Source: Palleronia marisminoris
GTDB taxonomy: Bacteria > Pseudomonadota > Alphaproteobacteria > Rhodobacterales > Rhodobacteraceae
DNA length: 64,000 bases
NCBI RefSeq assembly: GCF_900172315.1
Contig: NZ_FWFV01000003.1
Location: forward strand, 186,001 to 250,000
Direction of reading: 5' to 3'
The position numbers and the translations under genes were made by a program. The notes beneath the pieces were generated by a model. That model ran no database searches and was not told the origin of the DNA. It worked only from the letters and a program-made list of their open reading frames with translations. This document shows positions 8,724 to 17,865 of the stretch, piece by piece (positions within the stretch are counted from its first letter, which is position 1; each line of letters starts with the position of its first letter).

Positions 8724-9935
8724 GGCAAATCCCGGATCAGCATCCCGAGCCCCTGGCATCGCTGGGGAAAGGCCGATCCTGACCATCAGCGAAGGGACGC
8801 GGTCAGCCAGGTGCGGCACCTGCGACGCAAGCGGCAGAACCGCCACGACCGCCATCGCCACGGTCGTCACAAGGATCACGGGCCTCACCGCCCCGATCGC
8901 CGTGGGTCGGACCGATGGCCACCAGGACGCCGCCGCGACCGCAAGCGCGACGAACGCTGCGGTGGCAAGCTCGGGCAAGGCACCCGACGTCGCGACGAAC
9001 CCGGCGGCGGACACGGTCGCACAGGCGAGCACGATCGGCACCCCGTCCGAGGGCAGCATCGGCACGCGAGGCCGACGGGTAAGCCCCAGCGCTACGACCA
9101 CGATCGCCAGCAGCAGCGCCGGAAGCCAGCTGGCCAGGTCCACCTCGTGAAGGACCACCCCGAAGGGATGCTCCAGCTGTGCAAGCACCGGATTCAGCAG
9201 GCTGGCCTCAACCGCGATCGGATCCGCAGCCCAGTAGATCGTCAGGGGCAACGTTCCGACCGCCATGCCGATTGCGGACGGCACCGCTATGCGCGTCAGG
9301 CGCACCACCGGATCCTCGTTTCTGGGGGAGATCAGCGACCCCAAAAGAAGCGCGGAATAGACAATGGCAAGCGACGGCGCGACGGCGATGGCCAGCCCGA
9401 AGGCGAAGCCCGAGGCGAAAGCCGACCTGATGCGACCCGGCCCGGCCACGGCCGCCTGGTGGAACGCGTATGCCGCCGCGAGCGGGGCAACGCAGAGGCT
9501 GGCTGCCAGAAGGGCGGACCCCCTGCCCTCGAGCAGATAGCCGTTCGCCATCACCGCGGCGAGGCATAAGAAGGCCATCATCGGCGACTCCGACACCCTG
9601 AGGGCGACCTTCCACATGACTATTGCGGAGACCGCCCAGGCCACGATGACCCCGGCGCGGATCGCCAGGACAGGGTCACTTCCACCTGCCAGGGCATGGA
9701 CGGCCTGCAGGTAGAGGGCGACGAGTGGGCCGCGCGAGAACTCGATCTGGTCGTAAAGCCGCATCTGCCCCAGCTGCGAGGCGAGCGTGGCGAGGGCGTT
9801 CTCGTCCGCCGTGACTTCACCCGTCGCGATGCGGATCGCGATGGCAAGGAACAAGCAAACCGCCGCGAGCGCCCATGCGCCACGGGCGAGACGGCTCGGC
9901 TCGGCTCGGTGGCCGATATGGGAGACCGCGCTCAT
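8703..9935 (-). CDS. Polytopic membrane protein, ArnT/PMT-like (GT-C fold) glycosyltransferase candidate
   Basis: A protein of 410 residues with about ten hydrophobic segments, beginning LARGAWALAAVCLFLAIAIR. After helix 1 it has an acidic pair in ADENALATLA, followed by MRLYDQIEFSRGPLVALYL. This matches the layout of the first periplasmic loop of GT-C enzymes (Asp/Glu pair, then a Y-x-(K/R)xPL-like motif) such as ArnT and protein-mannosyl transferases. Such enzymes use polyprenyl-phosphate sugars on the outer face of the membrane. It overlaps the following GT4 gene start by 4 bases, so the two form a small leftward operon. Family assignment rests on topology and the loop motif only. Confidence 0.6.
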   Translation of the reverse strand: MSAVSHIGHRAEPSRLARGAWALAAVCLFLAIAIRIATGEVTADENALATLASQLGQMRLYDQIEFSRGPLVALYLQAVHALAGGSDPVLAIRAGVIVAWAVSAIVMWKVALRVSESPMMAFLCLAAVMANGYLLEGRGSALLAASLCVAPLAAAYAFHQAAVAGPGRIRSAFASGFAFGLAIAVAPSLAIVYSALLLGSLISPRNEDPVVRLTRIAVPSAIGMAVGTLPLTIYWAADPIAVEASLLNPVLAQLEHPFGVVLHEVDLASWLPALLLAIVVVALGLTRRPRVPMLPSDGVPIVLACATVSAAGFVATSGALPELATAAFVALAVAAASWWPSVRPTAIGAVRPVILVTTVAMAVVAVLPLASQVPHLADRVPSLMVRIGLSPAMPGARDADPGFASRLAAE

Positions 9936-11143
9936 CGCGAAGCGCTCGATGCGGGGGAGCGCACGGGGCGGCCGCGCAGAGGGCGGGCGCTCATCTCGGC
10001 GTAGATCTGCTGAATGGCCAAAGTGCTCCGTTCGGGCGAAAATCGTTCGTGAACGGCTGTGCGCGCGGCCTCGGTAAGGGTGCGGCGCAGCGTCGGGTCG
10101 CGGTCGAGGCGCGCGATCCGGTCGACATACTCGGCCGGGTCGTCGGGCGGCACGAGGAAGCCCGTCAGACCGTCCTCGATCGCTTCGATGTTTCCGCCGT
10201 GGCGGCTGGCCACAACCGGCACGCCCAGATGCATCGCTTCGATCAGGGTTCGGCCGAACGGTTCGGACAACGCAGGCACGACGAGCGCATCCATCGCCGA
10301 CATCGGGCCGGTAATCGGCGTCCGGTGCCCCATCAGGTGGATGCGTCCCGCGATCCTGAACGTATGGGCCGCTGCCCTCACCTCGGCTTCGACGGGGCTG
10401 TCCTTACGTTCCGGGGCACCGAACAGCAGCCCCCGGACATCGCGGTCGGGCATGGCGTCCGCGGCCGCACGCACCACGCGGACGAAGAAGTCCGGCCGCT
10501 TCCGCGGGATCAGGCCGCCCACGAAGCCCAGAAGCAACGCCCCCTCGTCGGCCCCGATCTCGGCGCAGAGCGCGCGGCGCGCGGCGTCACGGTCCGGCGG
10601 CTCCGTCGTGAAATCGAAGGGGCTGCGTACGATGGCGGCCCGCCGGCTCGACGCCCGCGCGGCGCGCGGCGGCATGGCGAAGCGCGAAACGCTGACCATC
10701 CGGTCGGCAAGCAGAGGCGCGATCAGGTTCGCGCCGCGCGACGTCGGATCCTCGCGGTGGTGCCACAGGTGCCGCGCCCCGGCGAGCCGCGCGGCGAGAG
10801 ACCAGTTCGCGTGCATCCGCCCGTCATTGGTATGGACGATGTCGATCCGTCGGTCCCGCAGGACGCGCGCCATCCGCCAGACGCAAAGCGCCAGGTATCG
10901 CCCGATACCGACATCGCCCGGCATCCGGCTGTAGGCAGGCGCCATGATCGGCAGGTCCTGCGCCACCTCGTAACCCAGCCCGAGGCTTTCGACGTACCGC
11001 CCCAACGCTCCGGCCTCGCGGTGGAGGAGGATCATGGGGGCGAAGCGCGCGGGATCGAGCCGCGCCGCCAGGGTCAGCGACGAGATATGGCTGCCGCCCA
11101 CGACGTCGCCCCCGACATAGGGGAAGAGGATCCTGATCGTCAC
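9932..11143 (-). CDS. Glycosyltransferase family 4 (GT-B fold)
   Basis: A protein of 403 residues from the GTG at 11143, which has GGAG 8 bases upstream. A GTG at 11212 in the same frame is possible but lacks a clear ribosome site. The N-terminal acceptor domain starts IRILFPYVGGDVVGGSHISS. The C-terminal donor domain has GFVGGLIPRKRPDFF and the nucleotide-sugar binding ALSEPFGRTLIEAMHLGVPVV with its EX7E pair, then GLTGFLVPPDDP. This is the standard GT4 pattern of retaining transferases acting on lipid-linked sugars at the inner face of the cytoplasmic membrane. It likely adds one sugar of the repeat unit. It is transcribed divergently from the Wzy-like gene. Confidence 0.9.
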   Translation of the reverse strand: MTIRILFPYVGGDVVGGSHISSLTLAARLDPARFAPMILLHREAGALGRYVESLGLGYEVAQDLPIMAPAYSRMPGDVGIGRYLALCVWRMARVLRDRRIDIVHTNDGRMHANWSLAARLAGARHLWHHREDPTSRGANLIAPLLADRMVSVSRFAMPPRAARASSRRAAIVRSPFDFTTEPPDRDAARRALCAEIGADEGALLLGFVGGLIPRKRPDFFVRVVRAAADAMPDRDVRGLLFGAPERKDSPVEAEVRAAAHTFRIAGRIHLMGHRTPITGPMSAMDALVVPALSEPFGRTLIEAMHLGVPVVASRHGGNIEAIEDGLTGFLVPPDDPAEYVDRIARLDRDPTLRRTLTEAARTAVHERFSPERSTLAIQQIYAEMSARPLRGRPVRSPASSASR

Positions 11144-11308
11144 GGGGCGCGCTCCTCGATCCGGTTGCGTGTCCTCGGCACGGTCGGGCACCGGGTATAT
11201 CCGCGCAACCACCTACAATCGTCTCTTGCTACCTCCTCCGGGGTATTCTTGGCCGCGCACCTGATCTTCTAGACTGCCTCCTGTCAGACAGTTCGAAGGG
11301 ATACGGCC

Positions 11309-12604
11309 ATGACCGCGCTGCCGAACGCCGCAACGGGGCGGCTGTCCCACGACCGGGCCTCGGGGGTCGACATGTGGCTGATCACCGCGCTGGTCTTCCT
11401 TTCGCCATTCAACGTCCTGCGTTTGCCGGGGGTGTTCTTCACCGCCGCCGACATCCTGACGGTGGCGGTGTTCCTCTACCTCCTGCTGTCGCTGCGCCTG
11501 TCCTTCACCCCGTTCGGACGGTTCACCCCGATCTGGTACGCGGGCACCGCGATGCTTCTGGGCGGGTTGCTGATCGGCTCGATCGCGCATTACCGGCTCG
11601 TGACCGGGGGCGAGGTGATCGCGCAGTACTTCTTCGCTCTCGTGATCCTGCCGATCGCGATCGCCCGACGGTCGCGGGAGGAGGCGCGCTGGCTCCTCCT
11701 CGTCTTCGCCGTGTCGATCACGCTCGTGATGCTCCACGGCGTCTACCTGATGAACTTCGCCACGAACCCGCCGCCGAACTTCGTCTCGGGGTCCGGCAGG
11801 TTGCGCAGCGTGCTCGAACGCTCGAACGAGACGGCGGCGATCGGGGCAACGGCGCTGCTGGTGGTCCTGTATCTCGGCGCGGTCAGGATCCTGCCCGGCG
11901 TCGTCGCCGTCCTGTTTTCCTGCGTGCTGCTCTATGGAGTGACGATGACTGCCTCGAACACGGGGGTCATGGCCGCGGCGGCGGGTACAGCAGCGTTCAC
12001 CTTGCTGCAGGCGTCGCGGCGACACCTGGTCAATCTCTGCCTGCTGGTGGCGATCGCGTGCGGCGCCTTCGCGATCAAGGGCGACAGCTTCCTGTCCGAC
12101 CGCTTCGTGGAACGCGTGGGCGGCGCCCTGACCAGCGTGGACATCGAACGGGCCGGCACCTTCAACGACAGGGTGGACCTGACCCGCCAGGGATGGAGGG
12201 AGACCGGCAACCACCTGGTGATCGGACTCGGCGCGGAGGGGTTTCGCACGATCTCGTCCCATCGGCAGCCGGTTCACAACACGTTCGTCCTGCTGCTGGT
12301 CGAAGGCGGCCTTCTGTCGTTCGGTGGCCTGGTGACCTTGATCGGCGGCACCTTCGCCCTCGGGATCTCGCTGTCGGTCGACCGCCGGTTTCGCACCATC
12401 GGGGCGCTGGTTGTCGCCGTCTCGCTGGTCTTCGCGTTCTTCATGAATGCCTTCGCGCATGTCTTCGCGCGGTTCTGGATCGTGCCGCTCGTCCTGGTGC
12501 TCGCCCTCGCCGTATCGGAGATCGACTACCGCGAGCGGGGCGTCGCCCTCCCCCGAAAGGGCCATGGCCGATCGAAAGGGCAAATGAACCCGCCGCGAAT
12601 CTGA
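11309..12604 (+). CDS. O-antigen ligase/polymerase-like membrane protein (Wzy_C)
   Basis: A protein of 431 residues with about ten to twelve hydrophobic helices. A large loop at about 265-330 is the usual place of the Wzy_C/O-antigen-ligase signature, and it contains IERAGTFNDRVDLTRQGWRE and HRQPVHNTFVLLLVEGG, with the conserved His-Asn pair. Proteins of this fold polymerise or ligate undecaprenyl-linked repeat units on the periplasmic side. Between a Wzx-like and a Wzz/BY-kinase gene, polymerase (Wzy) is the more likely role. The ATG has AAGGGA about 8 bases upstream. The BY-kinase gene follows 59 bases downstream on the same strand. Confidence 0.8.
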   Translation: MTALPNAATGRLSHDRASGVDMWLITALVFLSPFNVLRLPGVFFTAADILTVAVFLYLLLSLRLSFTPFGRFTPIWYAGTAMLLGGLLIGSIAHYRLVTGGEVIAQYFFALVILPIAIARRSREEARWLLLVFAVSITLVMLHGVYLMNFATNPPPNFVSGSGRLRSVLERSNETAAIGATALLVVLYLGAVRILPGVVAVLFSCVLLYGVTMTASNTGVMAAAAGTAAFTLLQASRRHLVNLCLLVAIACGAFAIKGDSFLSDRFVERVGGALTSVDIERAGTFNDRVDLTRQGWRETGNHLVIGLGAEGFRTISSHRQPVHNTFVLLLVEGGLLSFGGLVTLIGGTFALGISLSVDRRFRTIGALVVAVSLVFAFFMNAFAHVFARFWIVPLVLVLALAVSEIDYRERGVALPRKGHGRSKGQMNPPRI

Positions 12605-12663
12605 CGAGGATGGAGAGACGCAGCGACTCCCGCTTGCGGCTAGCTTCAAGAGGGGAATCGACG

Positions 12664-14622
12664 ATGATCTACGAGAACCACACCAGAGCCGGCCCCGACA
12701 TGTCCTCGGCATACCGTTCGACTTCGGGCGATGCGTCGGCCGGCCTCTCCGCGCTCGGCGGGTTCGACCTCGTCCAGATCGCGCGCCGGAATTTCGCACT
12801 GATCTTCGTGTTGACGGCCGTGGGGCTTGCCCTCACCGCCTTCTGGCTCAATCGCCAGCCGCTGTCCTACGCATCCACTGCGGCGATCATGCTCAGGGCC
12901 AGCGAGACTCCGAGCGACACGACTGCGGACCGCACGATATCCGCCCCGGTCAACGCCAATCAGGTCTTCACCGAGGCCGAGGTTCTGTCTTCACGCGATT
13001 TCATCACCCGGCTGGCCGAGCAACTGAACCTGATCGCCGATCCCCGCTACAACCCGGCGCTTGGCGAGCCGAAACCCGATAGCGTGCTGCGTCGTGCTCT
13101 CGGCAACCTGGGCCTCATCGACACGCAGGATCCGCGGATGTTGAGCGAGCTCAGCCAGATCGACGCGGTCGTCGACAAGCTGTCTTCGCAATACAGCGTG
13201 ACGGCGAGCGAAAAGCACAACGTCATCCAGCTTTCCGCGCGCAGCCCGGACCCAACCCTGTCGGCCGAGATCGCGAACGCCGCCGCGACCCAATACATCG
13301 AGATGCTGTCCGCCGAGCAGACGGCAAATCTCGACCATCTGGCGCGGTTCCTCTCGCAGCGCAGCGAGGTCATCGCCTCGAACATTGCACGCCTGCAGAC
13401 CGAGGTGGCGACCCTGATCCAGGAGAACGAACTCCGCGATCAGGCGACGACCAGCGAACTCCTGGCCGAGAAGGCGTCGCTACGCGCCCGGCTCGATGCG
13501 GCCTCGTCTGATTTTTCGAGGCGCTCGCTGCTCGAAAATCGGCTGGACGACATCACCCGCGCTCTGGAAAGTCGCGTGGCGGCAGAGATCCAGCTGGCGG
13601 AACGCGAACTCATCCTGAGTACCGAAACCGACCGCTTCGACGCCGTTCGCCAGCGCCTCGGGGAACTGGAAGCGCAGCGCGAGGCGCAAAGCCCGGATGC
13701 CGCGCAGATCTCGCGGGCCGAACGCCCGCGCGCACCCGAAGGACCCCTGTTCGCCTCGACGCTTGCGGTGGCGCTTGTCGCCTTCTTCCTCCTCGGGGTT
13801 CTGGGCGCCGTGCTGCGCGAACACATGAACCGGCTCGTCCTCAGCCCCGCCGACGCGGAATCGGCGACGGGGATGGAGGTCATCACCTCCCTGCCCCGCC
13901 TCCTGGACAATACGCTGAAGCGCCACGGGGGTCCTCATGGGGTCATGGCGCACGACGCGAACGGCGCCTACTCCAATGCCGTCCGCGCCCTCGTCACGTC
14001 GGTGGTCGACGAAGCCGCCGCCGGGCGCGCGCCGGTGGCGATGATCGCGTCGGCCGTTTCGGGCGAAGGGAAATCCTCCATCGCCTCGTCCATGGCCGTG
14101 TCGGCATCGTTGGACGGGCTGAAGGTCTTGCTGATCGACCTGGACGTCTACCGCCAAGGCTCTTCGACCAGCCTGCAGGCGGAGGCCAACCCGCATACGC
14201 TCGCCGATCTTTTTTCCGAGGTCGTGCCGCTGACGTCCTACATCTCTGCCTCGCCTCACGAGCGGCTCGACGTGATGACCTTCAAGCCGAACTCGCGGCT
14301 GCCACTTCGCGTCTTCGATACCAGGGCAGCGCAAAGGATCTTCAAGACGATCCGCAGGGATTACGACCTGATCATCGTGGACACGCCCCCGTTTCTCGCG
14401 TCCGAAGAAGCCGCGAGGTTGGCCGCGGTGGTGGACAAGGCGATCCTCGTCACCCGCTGGCGCATGTGCCGTCGCGAATTGTTGGCCACGACCGCGCGCC
14501 GGATGACCCGGTCGGGGTTCGACGTGGTCGGCATCGCGATCAACGGTGTCAGCCCCCGTTCTGCCCAAGCCTACGGCTATTATTCCTACACCTCGGATTA
14601 TTACACAAATGGATACGCGTGA
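12664..14622 (+). CDS. Wzz-domain/BY-kinase fusion (polysaccharide co-polymerase with tyrosine autokinase)
   Basis: A protein of 652 residues with a Wzz-type N-terminal region (TM1 near 42-60), a long periplasmic coiled-coil stretch (about 220-350), and TM2 near 370-390. A cytoplasmic P-loop kinase domain follows with Walker A (SGEGKSS, about 466-472), Walker A' (LLIDLDVYR, about 489-497) and Walker B (LIIVDTPP, about 569). The C-terminus is Tyr-rich (six Tyr in the last 15 residues), the autophosphorylation cluster of BY-kinases. It sets polymer chain length and couples synthesis to export. The periplasmic loop lacks a clear Pro/Gly-rich GNVR motif. The last 14 bases overlap the next gene. 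Confidence 0.9.
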   Translation: MIYENHTRAGPDMSSAYRSTSGDASAGLSALGGFDLVQIARRNFALIFVLTAVGLALTAFWLNRQPLSYASTAAIMLRASETPSDTTADRTISAPVNANQVFTEAEVLSSRDFITRLAEQLNLIADPRYNPALGEPKPDSVLRRALGNLGLIDTQDPRMLSELSQIDAVVDKLSSQYSVTASEKHNVIQLSARSPDPTLSAEIANAAATQYIEMLSAEQTANLDHLARFLSQRSEVIASNIARLQTEVATLIQENELRDQATTSELLAEKASLRARLDAASSDFSRRSLLENRLDDITRALESRVAAEIQLAERELILSTETDRFDAVRQRLGELEAQREAQSPDAAQISRAERPRAPEGPLFASTLAVALVAFFLLGVLGAVLREHMNRLVLSPADAESATGMEVITSLPRLLDNTLKRHGGPHGVMAHDANGAYSNAVRALVTSVVDEAAAGRAPVAMIASAVSGEGKSSIASSMAVSASLDGLKVLLIDLDVYRQGSSTSLQAEANPHTLADLFSEVVPLTSYISASPHERLDVMTFKPNSRLPLRVFDTRAAQRIFKTIRRDYDLIIVDTPPFLASEEAARLAAVVDKAILVTRWRMCRRELLATTARRMTRSGFDVVGIAINGVSPRSAQAYGYYSYTSDYYTNGYA

Positions 14623-15994
14623 ACGAACGAACCGCGTCTTGTCGCTGCTCGCCGCGCTTGTGCTGAGCGCCACGCCGGCCGTCCTTTGGGCAGAAGCCTT
14701 TCCCGGGGCGGTCGGCTATGGACGCGGCGCAACCGGATGGCAGGGCGGAGCGATCATTCCGGTCACCACGCTCGCCAATGCCGGGCGGGGTTCGTTCAGG
14801 GCCTGCGCCGAGAGGGACATCCCCCGGATCTGCCTGATCCACGTTTCGGGAACCGTGATCCTCAGCGGCCCCGTGATGGTCCGGTCGAACGGCTACATTG
14901 CCGGTCAGACCGCCCCGGGGGACGGCCTTCAGCTTCGGCTGAACGGTTATGGCGCGACGCCGCTGGTGATCAAGAACGCCCACGATGTCCTGGTCCGGTT
15001 CCTCAAGATACGTCCCGGTCCCACGATCAGGCCCAACCCCGCCGTGGACGCCGTGACCATCGAGAACGCGCAACGCGTCTACCTGGATCATCTTTCCCTG
15101 TCCTTCGCCACGGACGAGACCTTCAACGTCCATGCAAGCCGGGGAGAGACGGCCGATATCACGCTCGCGCGCAGCCTGTTGAGCTTCTCGCTCGACCGGT
15201 CCAGCCATCCCAAGGGCCGTCACTCCAAGGGTGCCCTGCTGTGTTCGTACGACGCCACGGCCACCGGGTGTGGACGCATCACGCTATGGCAGAACGTCTT
15301 TGCCCATCACCGGGACCGCAACCCGGACGTGAAGGCGTCGTCCACAGGGCCGGTCGAAGTCGTGAACAACGTCTTCTTCAACCCGATCAGCCAGTTCGGC
15401 GAATACTACAACCTGGTCGGGCCAACCCACATCATCCATGTCGGGAACGTCACGATCCCCGGTCCCAGCACGAACTCGGACAGACCACCGGCGGTGGAGA
15501 TTTTCCCGCTTGGCGGGGCGATCCCGATCTCGATCCTCCCGGGTGACAACATTGCCTACCGTGGCCCGTGCATGACCAATTCCGGAGCAGCGGTTCTTGG
15601 TCCCGTCGCGCAGAGCAAGGTCGTGGCCGCGCCCGGCCTGATCCCGGCGACCCCTGCCGAACCGGCGAAAGGCCTGGTCGACCGGCTGCTGCCCATCGTC
15701 GGTGACAGCCTTCACCCCGATGCGCTCGACAAGCGCGCCGTCGCCGACATCGTGGAATGTCGCGGACGCGTGATCAACGCTCCGTCGCAGGTCGGCGGTT
15801 GGCCCGACCTCAGGCCCCGCGCCGCAGCCAGAGACCGCGACGGCGACAAATTTCCCGACAACTGGGAGGCCGGACAAGCATCTCTGTCGGTCGACCGGCC
15901 CGACGACCCATGGTCGCCCCACCCGTCGACCGGGATGCCCCAGATCACGACCTGGTTGTCATGGCTTGCCGGGGACATATCCGATCCGCGCTGA
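14609..15994 (+). CDS. Secreted pectate-lyase-like right-handed beta-helix protein
   Basis: A protein of 461 residues. The ATG at 14609 starts a signal peptide (basic n-region, then LLAALVLSATPAVLWAEA, cleavage likely after the final A). The mature protein begins FPGAVGYGRGATGWQGG and continues with VTTLANAGRGSFRAC and ICLIHVSGTV. This is the entry pattern of polysaccharide lyase family 1-type beta-helix enzymes. Repeating strand motifs (VIKNAHDVLVRFLKIRPG; IENAQRVYLDHLSLSF) follow. It probably cleaves or edits the secreted polymer in the periplasm or outside. It is translationally coupled to the BY-kinase gene, which supports a role in the same export system. Its substrate is unlikely to be pectin given the context. 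Its 3' end overlaps the convergent LuxR gene by 36 bases. Confidence 0.8.
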   Translation: MDTRERTNRVLSLLAALVLSATPAVLWAEAFPGAVGYGRGATGWQGGAIIPVTTLANAGRGSFRACAERDIPRICLIHVSGTVILSGPVMVRSNGYIAGQTAPGDGLQLRLNGYGATPLVIKNAHDVLVRFLKIRPGPTIRPNPAVDAVTIENAQRVYLDHLSLSFATDETFNVHASRGETADITLARSLLSFSLDRSSHPKGRHSKGALLCSYDATATGCGRITLWQNVFAHHRDRNPDVKASSTGPVEVVNNVFFNPISQFGEYYNLVGPTHIIHVGNVTIPGPSTNSDRPPAVEIFPLGGAIPISILPGDNIAYRGPCMTNSGAAVLGPVAQSKVVAAPGLIPATPAEPAKGLVDRLLPIVGDSLHPDALDKRAVADIVECRGRVINAPSQVGGWPDLRPRAAARDRDGDKFPDNWEAGQASLSVDRPDDPWSPHPSTGMPQITTWLSWLAGDISDPR

Positions 15995-16687
15995 GTCCCC
16001 GAGCCCCCGCAGGCGAACAGGCTCGCCGGAGCCCGACCCCACTGTCTGCAGAAACAGGTGGGCGGCTTCGGTCCTGTTCTGGACATTCATCTTTCGTATC
16101 ACGTGATGCATGTGCAGCTTCACGGTGTGCTCGGAGATCCCGAGCCGTTCCGCGATCACCTTGTTCTGCGCGCCCCGCGCCGCGAGAGCCAGGATCTCGA
16201 TCTCCCTCTGAGTCAGCCTCCCGACGATCTTGGCAGCCACCTTCAACTGCTCTTCCTTGGCCGCATCTTCGGACGCCACCATCAATTCCCGGGAGAGATA
16301 CGTCTGACCCAGGAGGAACAAGCGAATGAACAGCAGCCAGACGTCCAGCCGCACATTCATCGGAATGAGGCTGATCCCCTCGCGCAGGATCGTGTCGCCA
16401 TGAGCCGCGAAGAAAGATCGTGCGACAACTTCGTTGTCGTAGATGAAAGCGACATGCGCCTTCGGGCAACGCATGGCAGTATCGTCCAGGAAAGCAGCCA
16501 GATCGGTGACGGAATCGAGCGACGCGAGCACGACTTTCGTGCCGGCTCCGCTCCCGTCGTCGAGGTCATCCGAACGATATATATAGCAGTCTGAAAGCTC
16601 TTTTGCGACGGCTGCGAGCAACGCGTCGCTGAAATACATTCCCGGCCCATTGAAAGATATGCCGGGTCTCCCCGATTCGAATCCCAT
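15959..16687 (-). CDS. LuxR-family transcriptional regulator
   Basis: A protein of 242 residues. The ATG at 16687 has a strong GGAGGGAG just upstream. The N-terminal 150 residues are not a recognisable receiver or autoinducer domain. The C-terminal LuxR helix-turn-helix is clear (LTQREIEILALAARGAQNKV, then ISEHTVKLHMHHVIRKMNV, about 155-215). The last 25 residues are Gly/Arg-rich. Similar regulators (VpsT/CsgD style) control exopolysaccharide genes in other bacteria, and here the gene closes the locus convergent to the lyase gene. Its signal is unknown. Confidence 0.8.
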   Translation of the reverse strand: MGFESGRPGISFNGPGMYFSDALLAAVAKELSDCYIYRSDDLDDGSGAGTKVVLASLDSVTDLAAFLDDTAMRCPKAHVAFIYDNEVVARSFFAAHGDTILREGISLIPMNVRLDVWLLFIRLFLLGQTYLSRELMVASEDAAKEEQLKVAAKIVGRLTQREIEILALAARGAQNKVIAERLGISEHTVKLHMHHVIRKMNVQNRTEAAHLFLQTVGSGSGEPVRLRGLGDSARIGYVPGKP

Positions 16688-17312
16688 ACTCCCTCCAAAA
16701 GATCTCTCGCCAGCCCACGGGAAACACTGTAAATTCAGCTCCCCCACATGGCGGCATTCCACCAGCACGCACCGCGAGGCCTATGGCTCGTGCATTAGGC
16801 GCTCTGGCAGGCTTGAATACAACGTAAAATCTGAGTTCTATATAGGCCGGACGGTGCGGGCATACAGCGTTCGGTTGGGGGCATGCCCACGAATTGCATA
16901 CGCAGGCGGTAGCGGCGCGTGCCATGCTATAGTCGGTTCGGATGGGAAAGGTACTGTTGCCAAGGGACTGCACGGCAAGGCTCCCACTTGGCCAGCGGAA
17001 CACAGGGCGGCCCTTCTCGGTGACCGGGTCCATCCGGGTGCGTGATGGGCCCGGTGCGACCGGAAAGGTAGCCGGCGAAGCGAGTCCAGCGAGCGTAGCC
17101 CGCCACTGCCGATCTCCATCCGCGGTGAACTCGCCGGTGTGATGTCGGAGCCCATCCGCCGCGGCGCGACGGGTCACGCCGCACCGCCGACACACTGAAC
17201 GTTCTGCGAGGAGATCTCAGCGGCTGTTCCGGCGGCCTTCGATGCCTATGAGTCGCGTGGCGACCTGGTCGTGCTTGGAATGCGAAAAGCAACAGGCCGA
17301 GCACGTGCCCGC
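16688..17312. other. 625-bp intergenic region, no confident gene
   Basis: Open frames here are short or have biased, low-complexity composition and no recognisable domain. The right half (about 16,920-17,300) is GC-rich and keeps long open frames on the minus strand, but none has a ribosome site plus a coherent protein. It may hold promoter sequence for the LuxR gene (16,690-16,850 is AT-richer) and remnants of a former gene. Confidence 0.4.
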
Positions 17313-17642
17313 TTAAGACTTACGGCGTTTACGTTCTTTTCGTGCCGCGTAGCGCTCATCCCTGGCCATCTTCCGTTCGGCTTCGGTCGGCTCGGCCGCT
17401 TCCATTTCGGCGCGCTTCCTCTCGGCTTCGAGTGCCTTCGCGCGCTCTTGCTCCCTCGCTTCGGCAGCGGCTGCGCGCTTGCTCGCGGCCTTTGCATCAC
17501 GTTCCGCCCGACGAGCAGCTCGCGCCGCCAATTCGGCCTCGGTAGGCTTCGGCGCCGCCTTCATCCGCTCAAGTGCCTTTTTCTTGGCACGATCGGATGC
17601 AGCCGCTCGCTCCTGGAACCCAGGCTCCTTGTATCCCTTCAC
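17313..17642 (-). CDS. DUF6481 family small basic protein
   Basis: A protein of 109 residues, mostly charged helix rich in Ala, Glu, Lys and Arg. It starts VKGYKEPGFQERAAASDRAK and has the KAAPKPTEAELAARAARRAE stretch and a C-terminal KERKRRKS tail typical of the DUF6481 family in alphaproteobacteria. The function is unknown, but the composition suggests nucleic-acid or ribosome contact. The start is GTG at 17642 with GAAGGGAAG upstream. Longer in-frame ATG options run through non-conserved sequence. It is divergent from the H-NS-like gene. Confidence 0.75.
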   Translation of the reverse strand: MKGYKEPGFQERAAASDRAKKKALERMKAAPKPTEAELAARAARRAERDAKAASKRAAAAEAREQERAKALEAERKRAEMEAAEPTEAERKMARDERYAARKERKRRKS

Positions 17643-17865
17643 GTTCTTCCCTTCTTGAGTACCGTGGTCGCAGACGCGACCCGACCATGCGATCTGCCGC
17701 TGATATAGTGTCCGCCCGTGCCCTTCAACAGACGTGTTGCTTTCCGACCTGGGGTCGTCCTTACGAACCCATTCGAAAAATTCCGATCCTTCTCTTCCTA
17801 TCGCATTGCGCCGCACCACTTTACCCGTTCTGAGAATTCAAAACGTGAAACCCGGAAAGGCCAAG

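Noticed and set aside
16566-17195. Minus-strand open frame of 209 codons left of the DUF6481 gene
   Set aside because: No ribosome site and no domain; it overlaps the strong start of the LuxR gene in a different frame and has the composition of non-coding high-GC DNA.
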